From NCBI RefSeq assembly GCF_022965805.1, contig NW_027331379.1, positions 124,001 through 188,000 on the forward strand: a stretch of DNA of 64,000 bases, read 5' to 3'. The position numbers were made by a program, and so were the translations under genes. Of the stretch, positions 9,408 to 20,538 are shown in pieces (the first letter of the stretch is position 1; each line of letters starts with the position of its first letter). The stretch is from Primulina eburnea (Eukaryota; Streptophyta; Magnoliopsida; Lamiales; Gesneriaceae). Under the pieces are notes generated by a model. The model was not told where the DNA came from, ran no database searches, and saw only the letters and a list, made by a program, of their open reading frames with translations.

Positions 9408-10240
9408 CAATTCCATACCAAATTTCTTCAGCAATTCTTTCGTGTATTTAGTCTGACTGATAAAAGTGTCAGTCTCCAATTTCTTCACTTGTAGTCCAAG
9501 GAAAAATGTCAGTTAACCCATCATGCTCATTTCAAATTTCTCATGCATCATCTTAGCAAATTTCTCACATAATTTGGGGTTAGTTGACCCAAATATAATG
9601 TCATCAACATAAATCTGAACGAGTAAAATGTGATCATTCTTTGAAAATTTGAACAATGTCTTATCAACTGATCCAACAGAAAAATCGTGATCAGTTAGAA
9701 ATTTTTAAAGAGTTTCATACCAAGCTCTTGGAGCTTGTTTAAGACCATATAAAGCTTTGTTCAAATGGTAGATATGATCAGGAAAATGATGATTGATGAA
9801 ACCTGGAGGTTGTTCAACATAGACTTCTTCATGCAACTGGCCATTTAGGAATGCACTTTTTACATCTATCTGGTAGACTTTGAAATTCTTGAATGATGCA
9901 TAGGCAAGGAATATTCAGATAGCTTCCAGTCTTGCAGCTGGTGCATATGTTTCATCATAGTCAATTCCTTCTTCTTGCTTGTATCCTTGTGCTACCAGTC
10001 TCGCCTTGTTGCGCACAACTGAACCATCTTCGTTCAGTTTATTCCTGTACACCCATTTTGTACCTATGACAGATTTTGAAACGGGTCTTGGAACTAGGTT
10101 CCAGACATTGTTATGGGTAAACTAATTCAGCTCCTCTTGCATTGAATTTATCCAGTTGGGATCAGCAAGAGCTTCATCATTTTTCTTCGGTTCCAATTAC
10201 GATACGAAAGCTGAATGAATAAATAAATTGAACATCTAAT
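9408..10240 (-). pseudogene. copia-1 reverse transcriptase, 5' half
   Basis: Minus-strand reading gives the Ty1/copia RT in order: NPNWINSMQEEL-like start, [50 protein letters not shown], the [18 protein letters not shown] block, and the catalytic motif VQIYVDDIIFGST near 9615. It then reads KYTKELLKKFGM up to the solo LTR. The catalytic residues are present, but several TAG/TAA/TGA stops lie in frame (for example after MHEKFEMSMMG), so the enzyme is dead. RT would copy the element RNA into DNA inside virus-like particles. Confidence 0.88.
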
Positions 10241-10823
10241 TTCTTGTTCTCACCGGATCAGATGGGCTTCCTATTACCAATTCTGGAGGATGTGATTTCT
10301 TCCATCTGTATTCAGAATTTGTTGTATCCAAGTCAGCAACTACTTCAGTTTGTAACTGGGTGTTTTCTTCAGTTTCAGTTGCTGCTGCATCAGTTGATAA
10401 TTGAATATTCTCAATAAGCTCTGCCAACTGATTATCAAGAACAGCTTCCTGTTCAACTGGTTGATCTAACACTTCTGGTTCAGGAGTTTGGAGGTTGTCT
10501 TGATTGATATGATTTTCTTCTTCATCATCGTCTTCCAAATTGATATTTGTAAATCTATCCACTAGCTCAACTGGATCAGTTGGCTTATCAGTTAGTACAT
10601 TTTCTTCAAAGACAACATTGATAGATTCTTCAACATTCAAAGAATTTTTATTAAAAACTCTATATGCTTTGCTAACTGAAAAATATCCCAGAAATATTCC
10701 CTCTGCAGATTTAGCATCAAAGGCTTTTAAATGATTTTTGCCATTGTCAAGAATAAAACATCTGCAACCGAATATTTTGATGTAAGAAACCACACTTTTC
10801 TGAGTATAACACGCAGTTTTCAA
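10236..10823 (-). pseudogene. copia-1 integrase C-terminal region
   Basis: An open minus-strand frame covers the integrase C-terminal part: FGCRCFILDNGKNHLKAFD, then EGIFLGYFSVSKAYRVFN (the GYS/KAYR box of copia integrase) and ESINVVFEE. An acidic linker rich in Glu, Asp and Gln follows, leading to RT. The start methionine is not a true start; the frame continues from the core across a small insertion at 10800-10898. The acidic linker is encoded by many CAACTGA/TCAGTT words. Confidence 0.8.
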
Positions 10824-10898
10824 ATTTTCAAATTTTATAAGGAGTTTTCAAATTTTTTTTATTAATCATCTATCTTTTCTAAGTATAACACGCAGTGT
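10800..10898 (-). repeat. Short insertion flanked by a direct repeat in copia-1 integrase
   Basis: AGTATAACACGCAGT occurs at about 10802-10817 and again at 10880-10895. Between the copies is an AT-rich filler containing repeats of TTTTCAAATTTT. It interrupts the reading frame of the integrase (NTACYT region). It looks like a slippage or repair duplication rather than a transposon. Confidence 0.6.
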
Positions 10899-10899
10899 T

Positions 10900-11375
10900 T
10901 ACTGTCTCTGCCCAAAACCTTTGAGAAATACTAGAATCAGCAAACATTGTTCTAGCAGCTTCTTTAAGGGTCCGATTTCTCCTCTCAGCTACACCATTTT
11001 GCTGAGGAGTTCTAGCTGCTGAGAGCTCATTCTTAATTCCAGTATTTCTACAAAATTTGAAAGAATTTGATTGATGAATTCAGTTCCTCGATCGGATCTG
11101 ATTCTATCAATTCCAACTGATTTTTCATTTAATAGTCTTTTGAAAAGCTTGATCAGTTGTGCAACAGTTTGGCATTTGGATTTGAGAAAAATAACCCAAG
11201 TAAATCTTGAAAAATAATCCTCAACCACCAAGGTGTATTTCATTCCCCCTAAGCTCATGACTGGTATTGGACCAAATAGATCCATATATAACAGCTCTAA
11301 GCATTGGGAAGAAGATTTACGGCCCTTGTTTATAAAAGAAGATTTTACTTGTTTACAAACTGACATGCTAAACAA
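10900..11375 (-). pseudogene. copia-1 integrase catalytic core
   Basis: Minus-strand frame with MDLFGPIPVMSLGGMKYT (first Asp), VVEDYFSRFTWVIFLKS, and RIRSDRGTEF (second Asp). After a frameshift near 11040 it continues with RTPQQNGVAERRNRT (catalytic Glu) and AARTMFADS. The DDE residues are thus present but in two frames. The core would join cDNA ends to the chromosome. Confidence 0.85.
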
Positions 11376-11929
11376 ATTTTATCTTTGGTAAAATTCATTT
11401 TGGGCAAACCAGTGACGAGATCGTGATTACTCAGATATGCAATAGATTTAAAGTTGAGGTGGTTTAATCTCTTATGCCACAACAAGTTTTTAGAGGATTT
11501 TGTAGCAATAAAACATAATGGTGCATAAGGTTGATCGTTCCAACTGACTTTGTAAGTGTTTCCACATCGTTTGCCAGTTAGGATGACCTCATGAATTGAG
11601 TCTTTGACTGAAAAAGAGTGTTTGTCAAACTGAACAAAGAATCCATTACCACATTACTGACTGATGCTAATCAGATTATACTTGAGATTCTCAACTAATA
11701 AAACATCATTAATGATAAAGTTACCATGTATAAGCTTACCCTTACCCACAGTTTTACATTTGGAATTATCTCCAATACTGATGTTTGGTCCAGTGTACTT
11801 GATCAGTTGAGATAACAAGTTTGCATCTCCCGTCATGTGTCGTGAGCATCCACTATCCAAGGACCAGATTGATTCCTTGCTTGTACCTGTTACCTGCAAT
11901 AACACGCAAGATATAATTTTGGTACCCAT
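11376..11929 (-). pseudogene. copia-1 protease and integrase N-terminal zinc region
   Basis: The minus-strand frame 11929-11654 gives the aspartic protease: WSLDSGCSRHMTG carries the DSG active site, followed by VGKGKL and the YNLISISQ box at its end. Downstream, in a broken frame, LLWHKRLNHLNF and KICLACQ form the HHCC zinc region preceding integrase (GAG-pre-integrase). One stop after SISQ and others below show decay. The protease would mature the Gag-Pol polyprotein. Confidence 0.85.
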
Positions 11930-13905
11930 TCCTAAACTGATTAGTCTTTTAGGAATCCAGACTTGGATTAGTCAGACTGAATGTCCGGTTGCTGTATTGC
12001 AGATGGTCTTTCTCGATTTGTGTGTGCTTGGTGTGTAGTGTGCAGATGACACAACATGTGATTTATCTTTGTTCAACTGATTGTTCAGCCGATATCTTTT
12101 CTGAACTAGCTTGTTGTTATAGTAATTGGAGTATCCATTTGAATAATTCCTGTTGATTTTTTTGATGACTGACTGCGTGAGTCAGTGAAAACTTTTGGGC
12201 TATAACCAATACCATGTCTCTTAGCCTTGTTCGTACTTTCAGTAGGCTGTTCAACCAATTTACTTGGCTCAGTTTGTTCTTGTACCACAACTGATTTGAC
12301 AAAGTGAATGTATTTCCCTTTATCCATATTTAGTTTTGGTCGAGTATCATTGGAAGACATTTCATCTTGGTTACTGAACCCTAAACCAGTTTTATCAGTA
12401 ACTGATTTCTGTGAGTTCTGTATTTCAGTTAATGCGGTAGATGATTTGTTCCACGCCTAAATAAGCTCAGTTTGCTTTGAATTTTCAAGCATCAACTTCT
12501 GAATCATTGATTGATTCCTGCTTCTTTCAGCATTGATCTCAGAAATTTCCTCTTTTAGACTCAACACATCAACTGATTCATCAATTTTAGTTTTATTGTC
12601 TATGGGATCAGTTTGCTTTGCTCTAGCCTTTTCAAAAGATAAGGCAAGCTTGTGGTACTCATTAACCATGTCATGAAGAGTTGAAATGAGTTCTTATCTA
12701 GTGAAATCAATTGAGGTGAAATCAAATACCTGTTTGCTAGCTGATTCCTGTTGGACATCATCTGCCATTAGACAGTTTATTTCTTCTTCATCTTCAGTTG
12801 AACTGGTTGGGCTATTTGGTTCTGATTCATCACTATCAGTTTCAGCCCATTTGAATTTGCTTTCTTCATCTAAGAGCACTTCATGCTTCTTTCTGGATGA
12901 TTTATTCTCATCCTTAGTCCTTCTTCTGTGATCATAGGACTTCTTCCTTTTATCAATTGACCCTTGACGGTCCTTCTTTGGTTTAGGACAGTCAGCTATG
13001 AAGTGACCAGGTTTACCACAGTTGTAACAGACATAGGGTTCTTCTTTGGTTTGATTCTTCTCGAATTGATTTTGAAATTTTCCTTGATTCTTTTCTCATT
13101 AATCTTCTAAATTTTTTGACAAACAATGACATTGCATCATCGCTCAATTTATCAGCAGTTTTGTCGGCTGAACCAGTTGATTCCAGTCTGACTGCAGTTA
13201 AAGCTATTGTTGCAGATGATGTAGAGGGTTCTCCTTCTCTGGATGCAATTCAAACTCGTAAGCCTTAAGATCGGCAAACAAGTCGTGGAGTTCGATCTTG
13301 TTGAGATCTTTCGACTCCCTCATAGCCATGGTCTTCACATCCCATTCCTTGAGAAGATCTCTAATAACTTTCAGTGCTACATCTTTATTTGAATACATTT
13401 TTCCTAATGCATTCAACTCATTAATGATTCCACTATCCTTTCATCAAAGTCATGCATTGATTAACCAACTTTCATCTTTATGTTGTCAAACTTCTGAATG
13501 GCAACTGATAATTTGTTTTCCTTTGTCTGCTCATTGCCTTTGCATAGCTGGATCAACTTTTCCCATATTTCTTTGCTGGTTTTACACATCTTGATTTTGT
13601 TGAATGTGAAATATTTATCCACCGTTTTGTATAGTATATCCTTGGCCACGTTTTCCAGATTTGCTTTTCTTTTGTCCTCAGTTGTCCATTCATCTATGGG
13701 ATTTTCAATTCTATGAGGCGCCCCATCGGTGATGGCAACTGCTATGTTGGCTTGCAATATTTTCATCGACCTTCAGTGATGAGATACCACATGTCATCAT
13801 CTTGTGCAAGTAAGTGAGCCTGCATTCTGATTTTCCAATCATCAAAGTCTTCTATTGAAAGCATAGGGATTTTATTGAAAGATGTCATGGTAATCAGTTT
13901 TGTGA
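11930..13905 (-). pseudogene. copia-1 gag
   Basis: Minus-strand gag, reading from about 13889: MTSFNKIPMLSIEDFDDW, then WEKLIQLCKGNEQTKENK and LKEWDVKTMAMRESKDLN, the UBN2/DUF4219-like capsid region. A zinc knuckle CYNCGKPGHFIADC lies near 13032-12990, followed by KKDRQGSIDKRKKS and the acidic SDESEPNSPTSSTEDEEE. A coiled-coil-like stretch runs near 12669-12457, and the end at 11940 reads IPKRLISLGMGTKI into protease. At least six stops or frameshifts split it. Gag would form the particle shell and bind element RNA through the knuckle. Confidence 0.82.
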
Positions 13906-13936
13906 ATGAAGGTATTCTTAGACAAGATTTTACTGC

Positions 13937-13948
13937 GCTCAGATACCA
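13937..13948 (-). other. Primer binding site of copia-1 (initiator Met tRNA type)
   Basis: On the minus strand TGGTATCTGAGC lies two bases after the LTR end CCTAACA. It matches the tRNA-iMet complement TGGTATCAGAGC with one change, and fixes element direction. Confidence 0.85.
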
Positions 13949-13950
13949 CT

Positions 13951-14976
13951 TGTTAGGATCGGATAATTAGATGGAAAGTATTTAGAAGAGGGGGTTGAAT
14001 AAACACTCACAGATTTTATATTCTTTTCGGAATAGAGGATCAGTTTGATGATAAACTGAAACTAGAATCTTGTCTGTCAATGACAATCAATTTAACTGAA
14101 AACAGTTGCGGAAATAAAGTGACTGAAAGATAGAACAAATAACTGAAATGATAACACGCAGAGATTTATGGATGTTCGGAGATTTAAATACTCCTACGTC
14201 ACCCCTTCTATCACAAGGATAGGATATGCACGAAAAGACTTTGATCGATACAAGAATTGTATAGACCCACTTCAGTTTGGACTTAAACACTTTCAAAACT
14301 AAAACTCTTAGCTAACAACAGATTTCTCAGTCTTTCAACTGGACTTAGCACAACTGAATGATTTACAACAAAGTGATTTTGTGCTAATGTGCTCTGTAAG
14401 TAGCCTTGAATGCTGCTGATGTATCTGATAAGTGTGAGCTAACTGAATATGAGCAGAGTAACAGCAAGTTAAAGATGTTGATCGTTGTGTGTTTTCTTCG
14501 ACTGCTCTCCTCAACTATTTATAGGCTTCTCTTCCATATAATTTGAATCCATATATCCGTTGATTGCCACGTCAATATTCTCTGATATTCGTACACTGTA
14601 GACTCGAAATACGACGTTCCACTCCAAGTTGCAGTCTGCTTTGTACTATTGTCGGTTGAATGTCCTTTTCAATTGATGAAGTGTCGAGCTGAGTGATCAG
14701 CTGATAGGCAATATCTTGTGTGCTCTCGACTGAATATATCGACTGATTGGATCAATCAGTTGACTTGAAAATTCAGTTTCGCTCAACTAATCAGTTTCCA
14801 ATTGATCAGTTCAATTGTAAATTAAGTTTAGCTGGTAACAGTTGTCTTTAATATTATGCACATTAATCTTCTGTTAGGCAACTAATAGTTGATCTGTGAA
14901 GCCTGGTTACTTGATCAGTTTAATCCAATAAATTCGATTCTTAGTTTGTCAAATCACCGAAATCTGGTTTCCAACA
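13951..14976 (-). mobile_element. 5' LTR of copia-1 (1026 bp)
   Basis: On the minus strand it runs from TGTTGGAAACC (14976) to CCGATCCTAACA (13951). A minus-strand TATA box TATAAATA lies at 14523-14516. About fifteen copies of the word TCAGTT/AACTGA or CAACTG/CAGTTG occur within 1 kb. It contains no coding sequence. Confidence 0.9.
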
Positions 14977-16178
14977 TAAAATATTCTTATATTTTATATC
15001 TTGATATTATTGAAGTTTTGGAAAACTCTATGGAGATCTTGATCAAGATAAAGCCTAATCTTTGAAAATAAAATCTACAATCTTATTATCTACAAGGTTT
15101 GAGTGGAGATGGTCTTTTAAAGAATTCAAGGAAGAGGCCCATTAAAAAGAATAAAAGAGGGCAGAAGCGTACAGAAGATAGGCAGCGCCGTAACGTACAG
15201 AGTGAAAGAAGGAGAGCAACAGTACTGGAGACGGAAGGAATGAGAAGAAGGGCATAACAGAAAGCTACTGTGAAGTAGCAATAGCGCGGAAGAAGGAATA
15301 GAAGGGAGGAAAACAGAAGACAAAAGCTGGAGGAATTCCTCACACATGCTACAAATCACAGAGAATCTCTTTCATTCCTTCTTAATCATGTTTGCTGCAT
15401 TAAATTTAAACACTGATTTTGACTTTTATTTTGAATTTATGGAGTAGTTTTTATAGACCAAGGCCACGATAGGGCCAAGACAAATTATTTTTGATGTTTT
15501 GAGTGTGATTCAATTTTATTATTTATTTTTATTCATTGATTGATGTCGTTTATCACGTGTTCATTTAATCTGGCCAATTAAATAGAATATTTGTTGGTTA
15601 ATCTAAAACCGGAAGGCGGTAGATTAATATTTGCTTCACACATCAATCAACAAATGGTTAAATTGACTAGAAATAATATTCGATTTCAGGATGCGACTTT
15701 AGGTCGAAAAACTGTAATTTCACAGCGATCTAATGCGGTTGAATCTAAGTAAATTCAGTTATGAATAATTGGACTGTTAGATTTAATTATGTTTATTAAT
15801 TCGATGAATCGTTTAATAAATAATTTTGGGAATTATGTCGTGAATTAAATAATTAATTTATTGAATATGAATTTGACACGTAGATTATAAGTTGTCTCGG
15901 CACTTTGTGCGTATTAGTAATTATTAAATAATTTGAATTTTAGTCTAATTTAATAATTTGGATTTTTTTCTTTAGTTAATTTATTTAAATTGTTTAATTT
16001 AGTTTTAATTAATTTATCTCCCACCATTTGAACTTTATTAGCCTAAATAAGGAAAAATAATTCATATTCTAGTAATTAAACATCGATCTATGTGGGTACG
16101 ATACCTTGACTCATTTCCAAATACTAAAACTTGACCTAGTCCGCTTGCTAGATTTATTCCAACCGAAATCTTCGGTCA
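14977..16178 (+). mobile_element. 5' LTR of Athila-1 (first 163 bp missing here)
   Basis: The sequence from TAAAATATTCTTAT (14977) to CTTCGGTCA (16178) matches the 3' LTR 41593-42795. By eye about 5-6% of bases differ in sampled segments. The missing 163 bp should lie left of copia-1, which interrupts this LTR. Minus-strand open frames at 15086-15359 recur in the 3' LTR and have no domain, so they are not called. Confidence 0.9.
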
Positions 16179-16184
16179 AGTTTT

Positions 16185-16202
16185 TGGCGCCGTTGCCGGG
16201 GA
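16185..16202 (+). other. Primer binding site of Athila-1 (tRNA-Asp type)
   Basis: TGGCGCCGTTGCCGGGGA lies six bases after the LTR end. This is the usual Athila/Tat primer site complementary to the 3' end of a tRNA-Asp. Confidence 0.9.
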
Positions 16203-16321
16203 TTGAATTGTTTAATATTAGAATTTATTATTTTCTTGAGATTAGGTTTTAATTTAATTTTGTTGATTTTACGCATATTCGTACGCTTTAAGTTTGTTTC
16301 TTATTTTCACGATTTGTCTAG

Positions 16322-16403
16322 ATGTGCATGAGCCGTGCTAGAAAGACACAGAATTAGAGCTATTTGATCCAGAGATTGAGAATACTTTTTGACGGAGACG
16401 TAG
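16322..16403 (+). pseudogene. Athila-1 gag, first segment
   Basis: The start of Gag. An ATG at 16322 opens MCMSRARKTQN and meets a stop; in another frame the family sequence LELFDPEIENTF continues to RRRS at the LTR insertion point. A frameshift and a stop lie within 80 bases. The frame resumes at 18348 as RRAQREKSSDSDVEE once the LTR and one target copy are removed. Confidence 0.75.
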
Positions 16404-16975
16404 TGTAATAGCCCAACCTTTTATCATGTTAATCCTTATGGTTTATCATTGTTATGACCGTGTTTTATGCTTTACTGGTTGGGATTATGTTGAATGGTTA
16501 TTGTTTATGGATATCTTTATTGACATGGTTATTGTTTTGGCATTATGTTCATAGTTGGTGATGATTATAGAAATGAATGGGTTGAATAGAAAGTTGATTT
16601 GAGCCAAATAGAAAATGGAAGTGCAGAAATGGTATGACAAATGTGGCAGTAGTTGTGGTTTTGAAGATAATGTTTTGTATATTGATCCAACTGATGTGAG
16701 GTCACTTCCATTAGAAATATAAGATATAAGGCTATAACTTTCTTATTTTGAGTTTTGTTCAAATCATTAGGGAAGACGAGCCAAAAGTGGCCCGAAGTGT
16801 GTCGTGTGTTTCGTTGTTCCTGCAGTGACATATGTTGGTAGAATGGGCATAACGTTTTACTCAGACCTCCAAATGATCTGAAATTTGGAGAGATTCAAGA
16901 AAACATATAGGGCTACAACTTGCATGTTTACCACTTTGGCTAATTTCGAAGAAAAATTGCAGTTTTGGCCCCTGG

Positions 16976-17093
16976 CAGTGGGTACACGGACCCTTAGAGG
17001 GACCCCTACACGGGGTCCGGGTCTTGCCATGAAAAATGAGTGATTTCCCGATTGTAAACGGACCTATACACGGAGGGGGGTACGGGTCCGTGT
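16976..17093. repeat. GC-rich repeat array (TACACGG/GACCC words)
   Basis: Words such as GGGTACACGGACCC, CCTACACGGGGTCCGGGTC and TACGGGTCCGTG recur four or five times and are mutually complementary. The array lies about 40 bp upstream of a TATA-like GCTTATAAACC in the solo LTR. Confidence 0.75.
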
Positions 17094-17784
17094 CTATGGC
17101 ATAGAAAACACGTTTTTGAAGGAATTGGATGCTTATAAACCTTACTCTAGACTCTTCTACATATTTCCTACATTTCTCCTTTCTCTCCCATCGATTCAAA
17201 CTCTTTTCCCTCAAGGTTTTCTTCTCTCCAATTCCTTAATCCAAGTGCAATAATTATAGTTATTTTTTGGTTGCTCCTACCTTAGAATTCAAACTACAAA
17301 GTAAGGGTTATATTATTTTGGAGTTTAGAAAGGTTAGTTTTATTGAAGGGTTAAGTTTTGTTTATTGATTAATTGGATTATTGGTGATGATTGTTGGTTA
17401 TATTGTGTAATTTGGTTGTAGGATTTCCTTCAAGATCATCATTAGCAACCATTGTGCTTGTGGTTGTAAGTATAAGCTTTTCCTTCTAATTCTCACATGA
17501 TATATATGTATATAAGCCATGTTTATTGATGTCTAGCTCCTTCCATTGTTAGATTATTTATGTATGATTGTTATTTGTTCATTGAGCCAAGAATATCATT
17601 GAATTCATTGATAAGGAGCTAGTAATCTATTGTTGCCTACCAAGTGTTTGCTAAAATGTCCCAATGAAGTTTCCGATGATTAAAGCCAAGGAATGATAGT
17701 AATTCATGCATGTCATTGGCCAATCACATGATTATGAGTATCTCTCACAGTTTTGATATATTTATATATCAAAGAGATACTATC

Positions 17785-17828
17785 CACAGGTCACAGTTCA
17801 CAGGCCACAGGTCACAGGTCACAGGTCA
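17785..17828 (+). repeat. Minisatellite CACAGGT
   Basis: Six near copies of a 7-8 base unit (CACAGGT, with CACAGTT and CACAGGC variants) in tandem inside the solo LTR. Confidence 0.85.
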
Positions 17829-18347
17829 TAGAACTATCATTTCCTTTCTTTTAATTCATGCCATGTTATGCCATCTATATTGCCTTGATGATGTATTATT
17901 CATTGAAGATGGTATTGTTCGATTTTCATTGCCATTTTCATAGCCATGTTTCAAGCCAAGCCATGTATATGTATTTGTTATGTAAAACTTTCTGCTTACT
18001 GAGTTTTATCTCATTCTAGTTAATTTCATGTGATGCAGGTGATAAAAAGGATTGAAGCGGATTGTCCGAGGCAGGAGAAGTCATATATAATGCCATGGGG
18101 AAAGACTTTTTATCATGTTTCTTTTAATTGGGGTACAGGGAACATGTGAAAGTTTAAAGTATCATGTATTTTATTGAATGTGTTGGTTTTAACTATAGGT
18201 TTGAATGATATTGTGTAAATGACCATGTACATTAGTGTTGGAAATGTTTATGATGTAAAGGATATACTGTTCTTTCCCTTTTAAATGAAATGCTTCCGAG
18301 TACGTTAGTTCACTTAAATGTTATTGTCATGGGAGTGGGTTGTTTCA

Positions 18348-19641
18348 CATAGAGCACAAAGGGAGAAATCCTCAGACTCTGATGTGGAAGAACAATTAAA
18401 ACCAGAGGACAAGGTTGAAACAGCAGGGATGGAAGTAATGGACAACGAGGCGGATGATCGCATTGTTTATGATCTCACTAGACAAACCACTAGAGGTTAT
18501 GGTTCAAGCATTACTCGTCCTACTACGGAAGCAAACAATTTTGAGTTGAAGCCATCCATCATTCAAATGATATAATATGAAGTGAGATTTGGAGGATCGC
18601 AGACTGAGGATCCTAATGCACATCTGGAAGGATTTTTATCTATCTGTGACACAATCAAATTCAATAGAGTGAGCACGGATGCCATAAGTTTGAGACTATT
18701 CCATTTCTCTTTGCATGGTGAAGAAGCAGAATGGATTAGAGATTTACCAGTTGGCTCTATTACTACATGGAATGGGTTGGCGGAATTATTCATAGATCAA
18801 TATTTTCCACCCACCATGCTAGCACAACTGCGTATTGATATTTCAACTTTTCGCCAGAAGGATGGGGAGACACTACATACATCTTGGGGAAGATTTAGGA
18901 AGATTTTGAGGAGGTGTCCTTAACATGGTTTCTCTTCATCTGAGCAAGTTCATATTTTTTATAACGGATTTGATCTTTTCGTGCGTTCCATGTTAGATGC
19001 GGCAGCCAATGGTAGCTTATACAGGAAGACTCTACGAGTTTCACTGGAAATAATTTCAAATATGGCCGAAAATAGTGCGGGTTGGCCGAACATTAAACGA
19101 GAAAAAAGGGAGGAGTTCTTTAAATGGATGTCTTGAATACACTTACTGCTAAGATTGATGGGTTGTCCCATAAATTCTCTCAGCTGCAATCAAATCAAGC
19201 AAATCAAGTCCAAGGAATAGTCATCGAGGAACAACCCATTTTTAATGAAGAAGTAGTGAATTTGTGGGTAATCAATGGAGACATCAATCAAATCCATACA
19301 GTTCCACGTATAATCCAGGATGGAGGAATCAACCTAATTTGTCTTGGAAGAATACGGAGAAATCCCTTAATCCAACACATATTGCTCCACTGCCCATTCC
19401 TCAACAAGTGAGACAACAAGGATTTTTGGTACCTGCAGCACCTCCAGGATTCAAGCAAGAAGATCAAAGACCAATTTATGAGGATTTTATGATGAAACAT
19501 GTTGTGGGAATGGAGATGAGATTGCAGAATCATGATGCTATCTTACAAACGTTGGATGCTCAAATGGGTCAAATAGGCAATCAATTAGCAAATCGACCCT
19601 TTGGAACACTACCAAGTGGCACTGAGAAAAATCCAAAATGA
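18348..19641 (+). pseudogene. Athila-1 gag, main segment
   Basis: Retrotransposon Gag of the Athila type. NNFELKPSIIQMI is followed by a stop, then FGGSQTEDPNAHLEGFL, DAISLRLFHFSLHGEEAEW, GSITTWNGLAELFIDQYFPP, FRQKDGETLHTSWGRFRKI and, after another stop, FYNGFDLFVRSMLDAAANG. The C-terminal half has KIDGLSHKFSQLQSN, a Pro/Gln-rich linker and LDAQMGQIGNQLANRP. Frame changes near 18575, 18920, 19100 and 19290 break it. Gag would assemble the particle. Confidence 0.88.
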
Positions 19642-20538
19642 GTGAATGCAGTGAGTACAGTGATCAAGGCCGAGGAGGAGGAACCAAAGAGGCAGAATTC
19701 TACAGATGTGGAAGAAAAGAATGATGGAGGAGTGGAATCAAACACAGAAGACGCTAATGAACAGAACACTCACACCACCCCTACACGGAAGACAAGTAAG
19801 AAAGGTAAGGAATTTGATTATAATGATAATATTGATATTAATACACTTCCTTTTCCTCAAAGAGCAAGGCAATTAGAATTGGATCATCAATTTTCAAAAT
19901 TTCTTGAAGTTTTTAAGAAATTGCACATAAATATTCTTTTTGCAGAGGCTTTAGCTCAAATGCCATCTTATGCTAAATTCTTGAAAGATATTTTGACTAA
20001 AAAGAGGAAACTTGTTGATTTTGAAACTGTTACGCTTTCTGAGGAGTGCTCAGCTATTTTGAAAAATAAACTACCTCCAAAGCTTAAGGATCCAGGTAGT
20101 TTCTCCATTCCTTGCACCACAGGTAGTTCTAATTTTAACAAGGCATTGTGTGATCTTGGTGCTAGCATAAATCTTATGCCTTATTCTTGTTTTGAGAAAT
20201 TGGGGATTGGAGAAGTTAAACCAACCACTATTTCCCTTCAACTTGCAGATAGATCTATTAAATATCCTAGAGGGGTTATAGAGGATGTTTTGGTTAATGT
20301 TGATAAATTTATATTTACAATTGACTTTGTTGTGCTAGACATGGAGGAGGATCGTGAGATCCCCCTAATTTTAGGTCATCCTTTCTTAGATACTGGAAGA
20401 GCGCTCATACATGTGCAAAAAGGTGAGTTAGTTTTGAGGTTGAATGATGAGCAGGTAACTTTTAATGTTTTTCGTAGTATGAAATATCATGGATCTTCTG
20501 ATTGTTATAGAATAGATGTTATTGATGATATTGTTTAG
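19642..20538 (+). pseudogene. Athila-1 aspartic protease region
   Basis: The longest open stretch of this element (298 codons). It starts after a stop at the end of gag and has an acidic/lysine-rich linker, then LPFPQRARQLELDHQFSKF, CSAILKNKLPPKLKDPGSF, and the protease core ALCDLGASINLMPYSCFEKL with the DLGAS active-site box, VVLDMEEDREIPLILGHPFL and GRALIHVQKGELVLRL. It ends at a stop (20538) before RT. The protease would cut Gag-Pol. The frame here is intact, but its neighbours are not. Confidence 0.88.

Larger units (their letters stand above)
5782..14976 (-). mobile_element. copia-1: SIRE-like Ty1/copia element, 3' end off-window
   Basis: Minus-strand element. In its own direction: 5' LTR (14976-13951), tRNA-iMet-type primer site, gag, protease, integrase, RT/RNase H (split by a solo LTR), an antisense ORF and an env-like remnant. 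It stops at 5782 against gypsy-1. At 14976 its TGTTGG start abuts TAAAATATTC, which is position 164 of the Athila-1 LTR. Copia-1 therefore inserted into the Athila-1 5' LTR, and its 3' LTR should lie left of the window. Every coding region has stops or frameshifts. Confidence 0.85.
16404..18347 (+). mobile_element. Solo Tekay-type LTR in Athila-1 gag
   Basis: Starts TGTAATAGCCC and ends GGGTTGTTTCA; 1944 bp. Flanks are CGTAG (16399-16403) and CATAG (18348-18352), a target duplication differing by one CpG-type G-to-A change. Inside are a GC-rich repeat array, a TATA-like GCTTATAAACC (about 17132), a CT-rich tract, TTGTAAGT (about 17464), a CACAGGT minisatellite, and the TGAG/CTCA hairpin with TGATGCAG|GT at 18000-18038. 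There is no gene; the open frame at 17710-17943 is read-through of the minisatellite. Confidence 0.88.

Noticed and set aside
15086..15359. Leucine-rich minus-strand frames resembling a membrane protein
   Set aside because: Antisense of a purine-rich tract in the Athila LTR, repeated in the 3' LTR with frame changes.
17710..17943. Open frame with repeated SQ/TGHR residues
   Set aside because: Produced by the CACAGGT minisatellite in a solo LTR.
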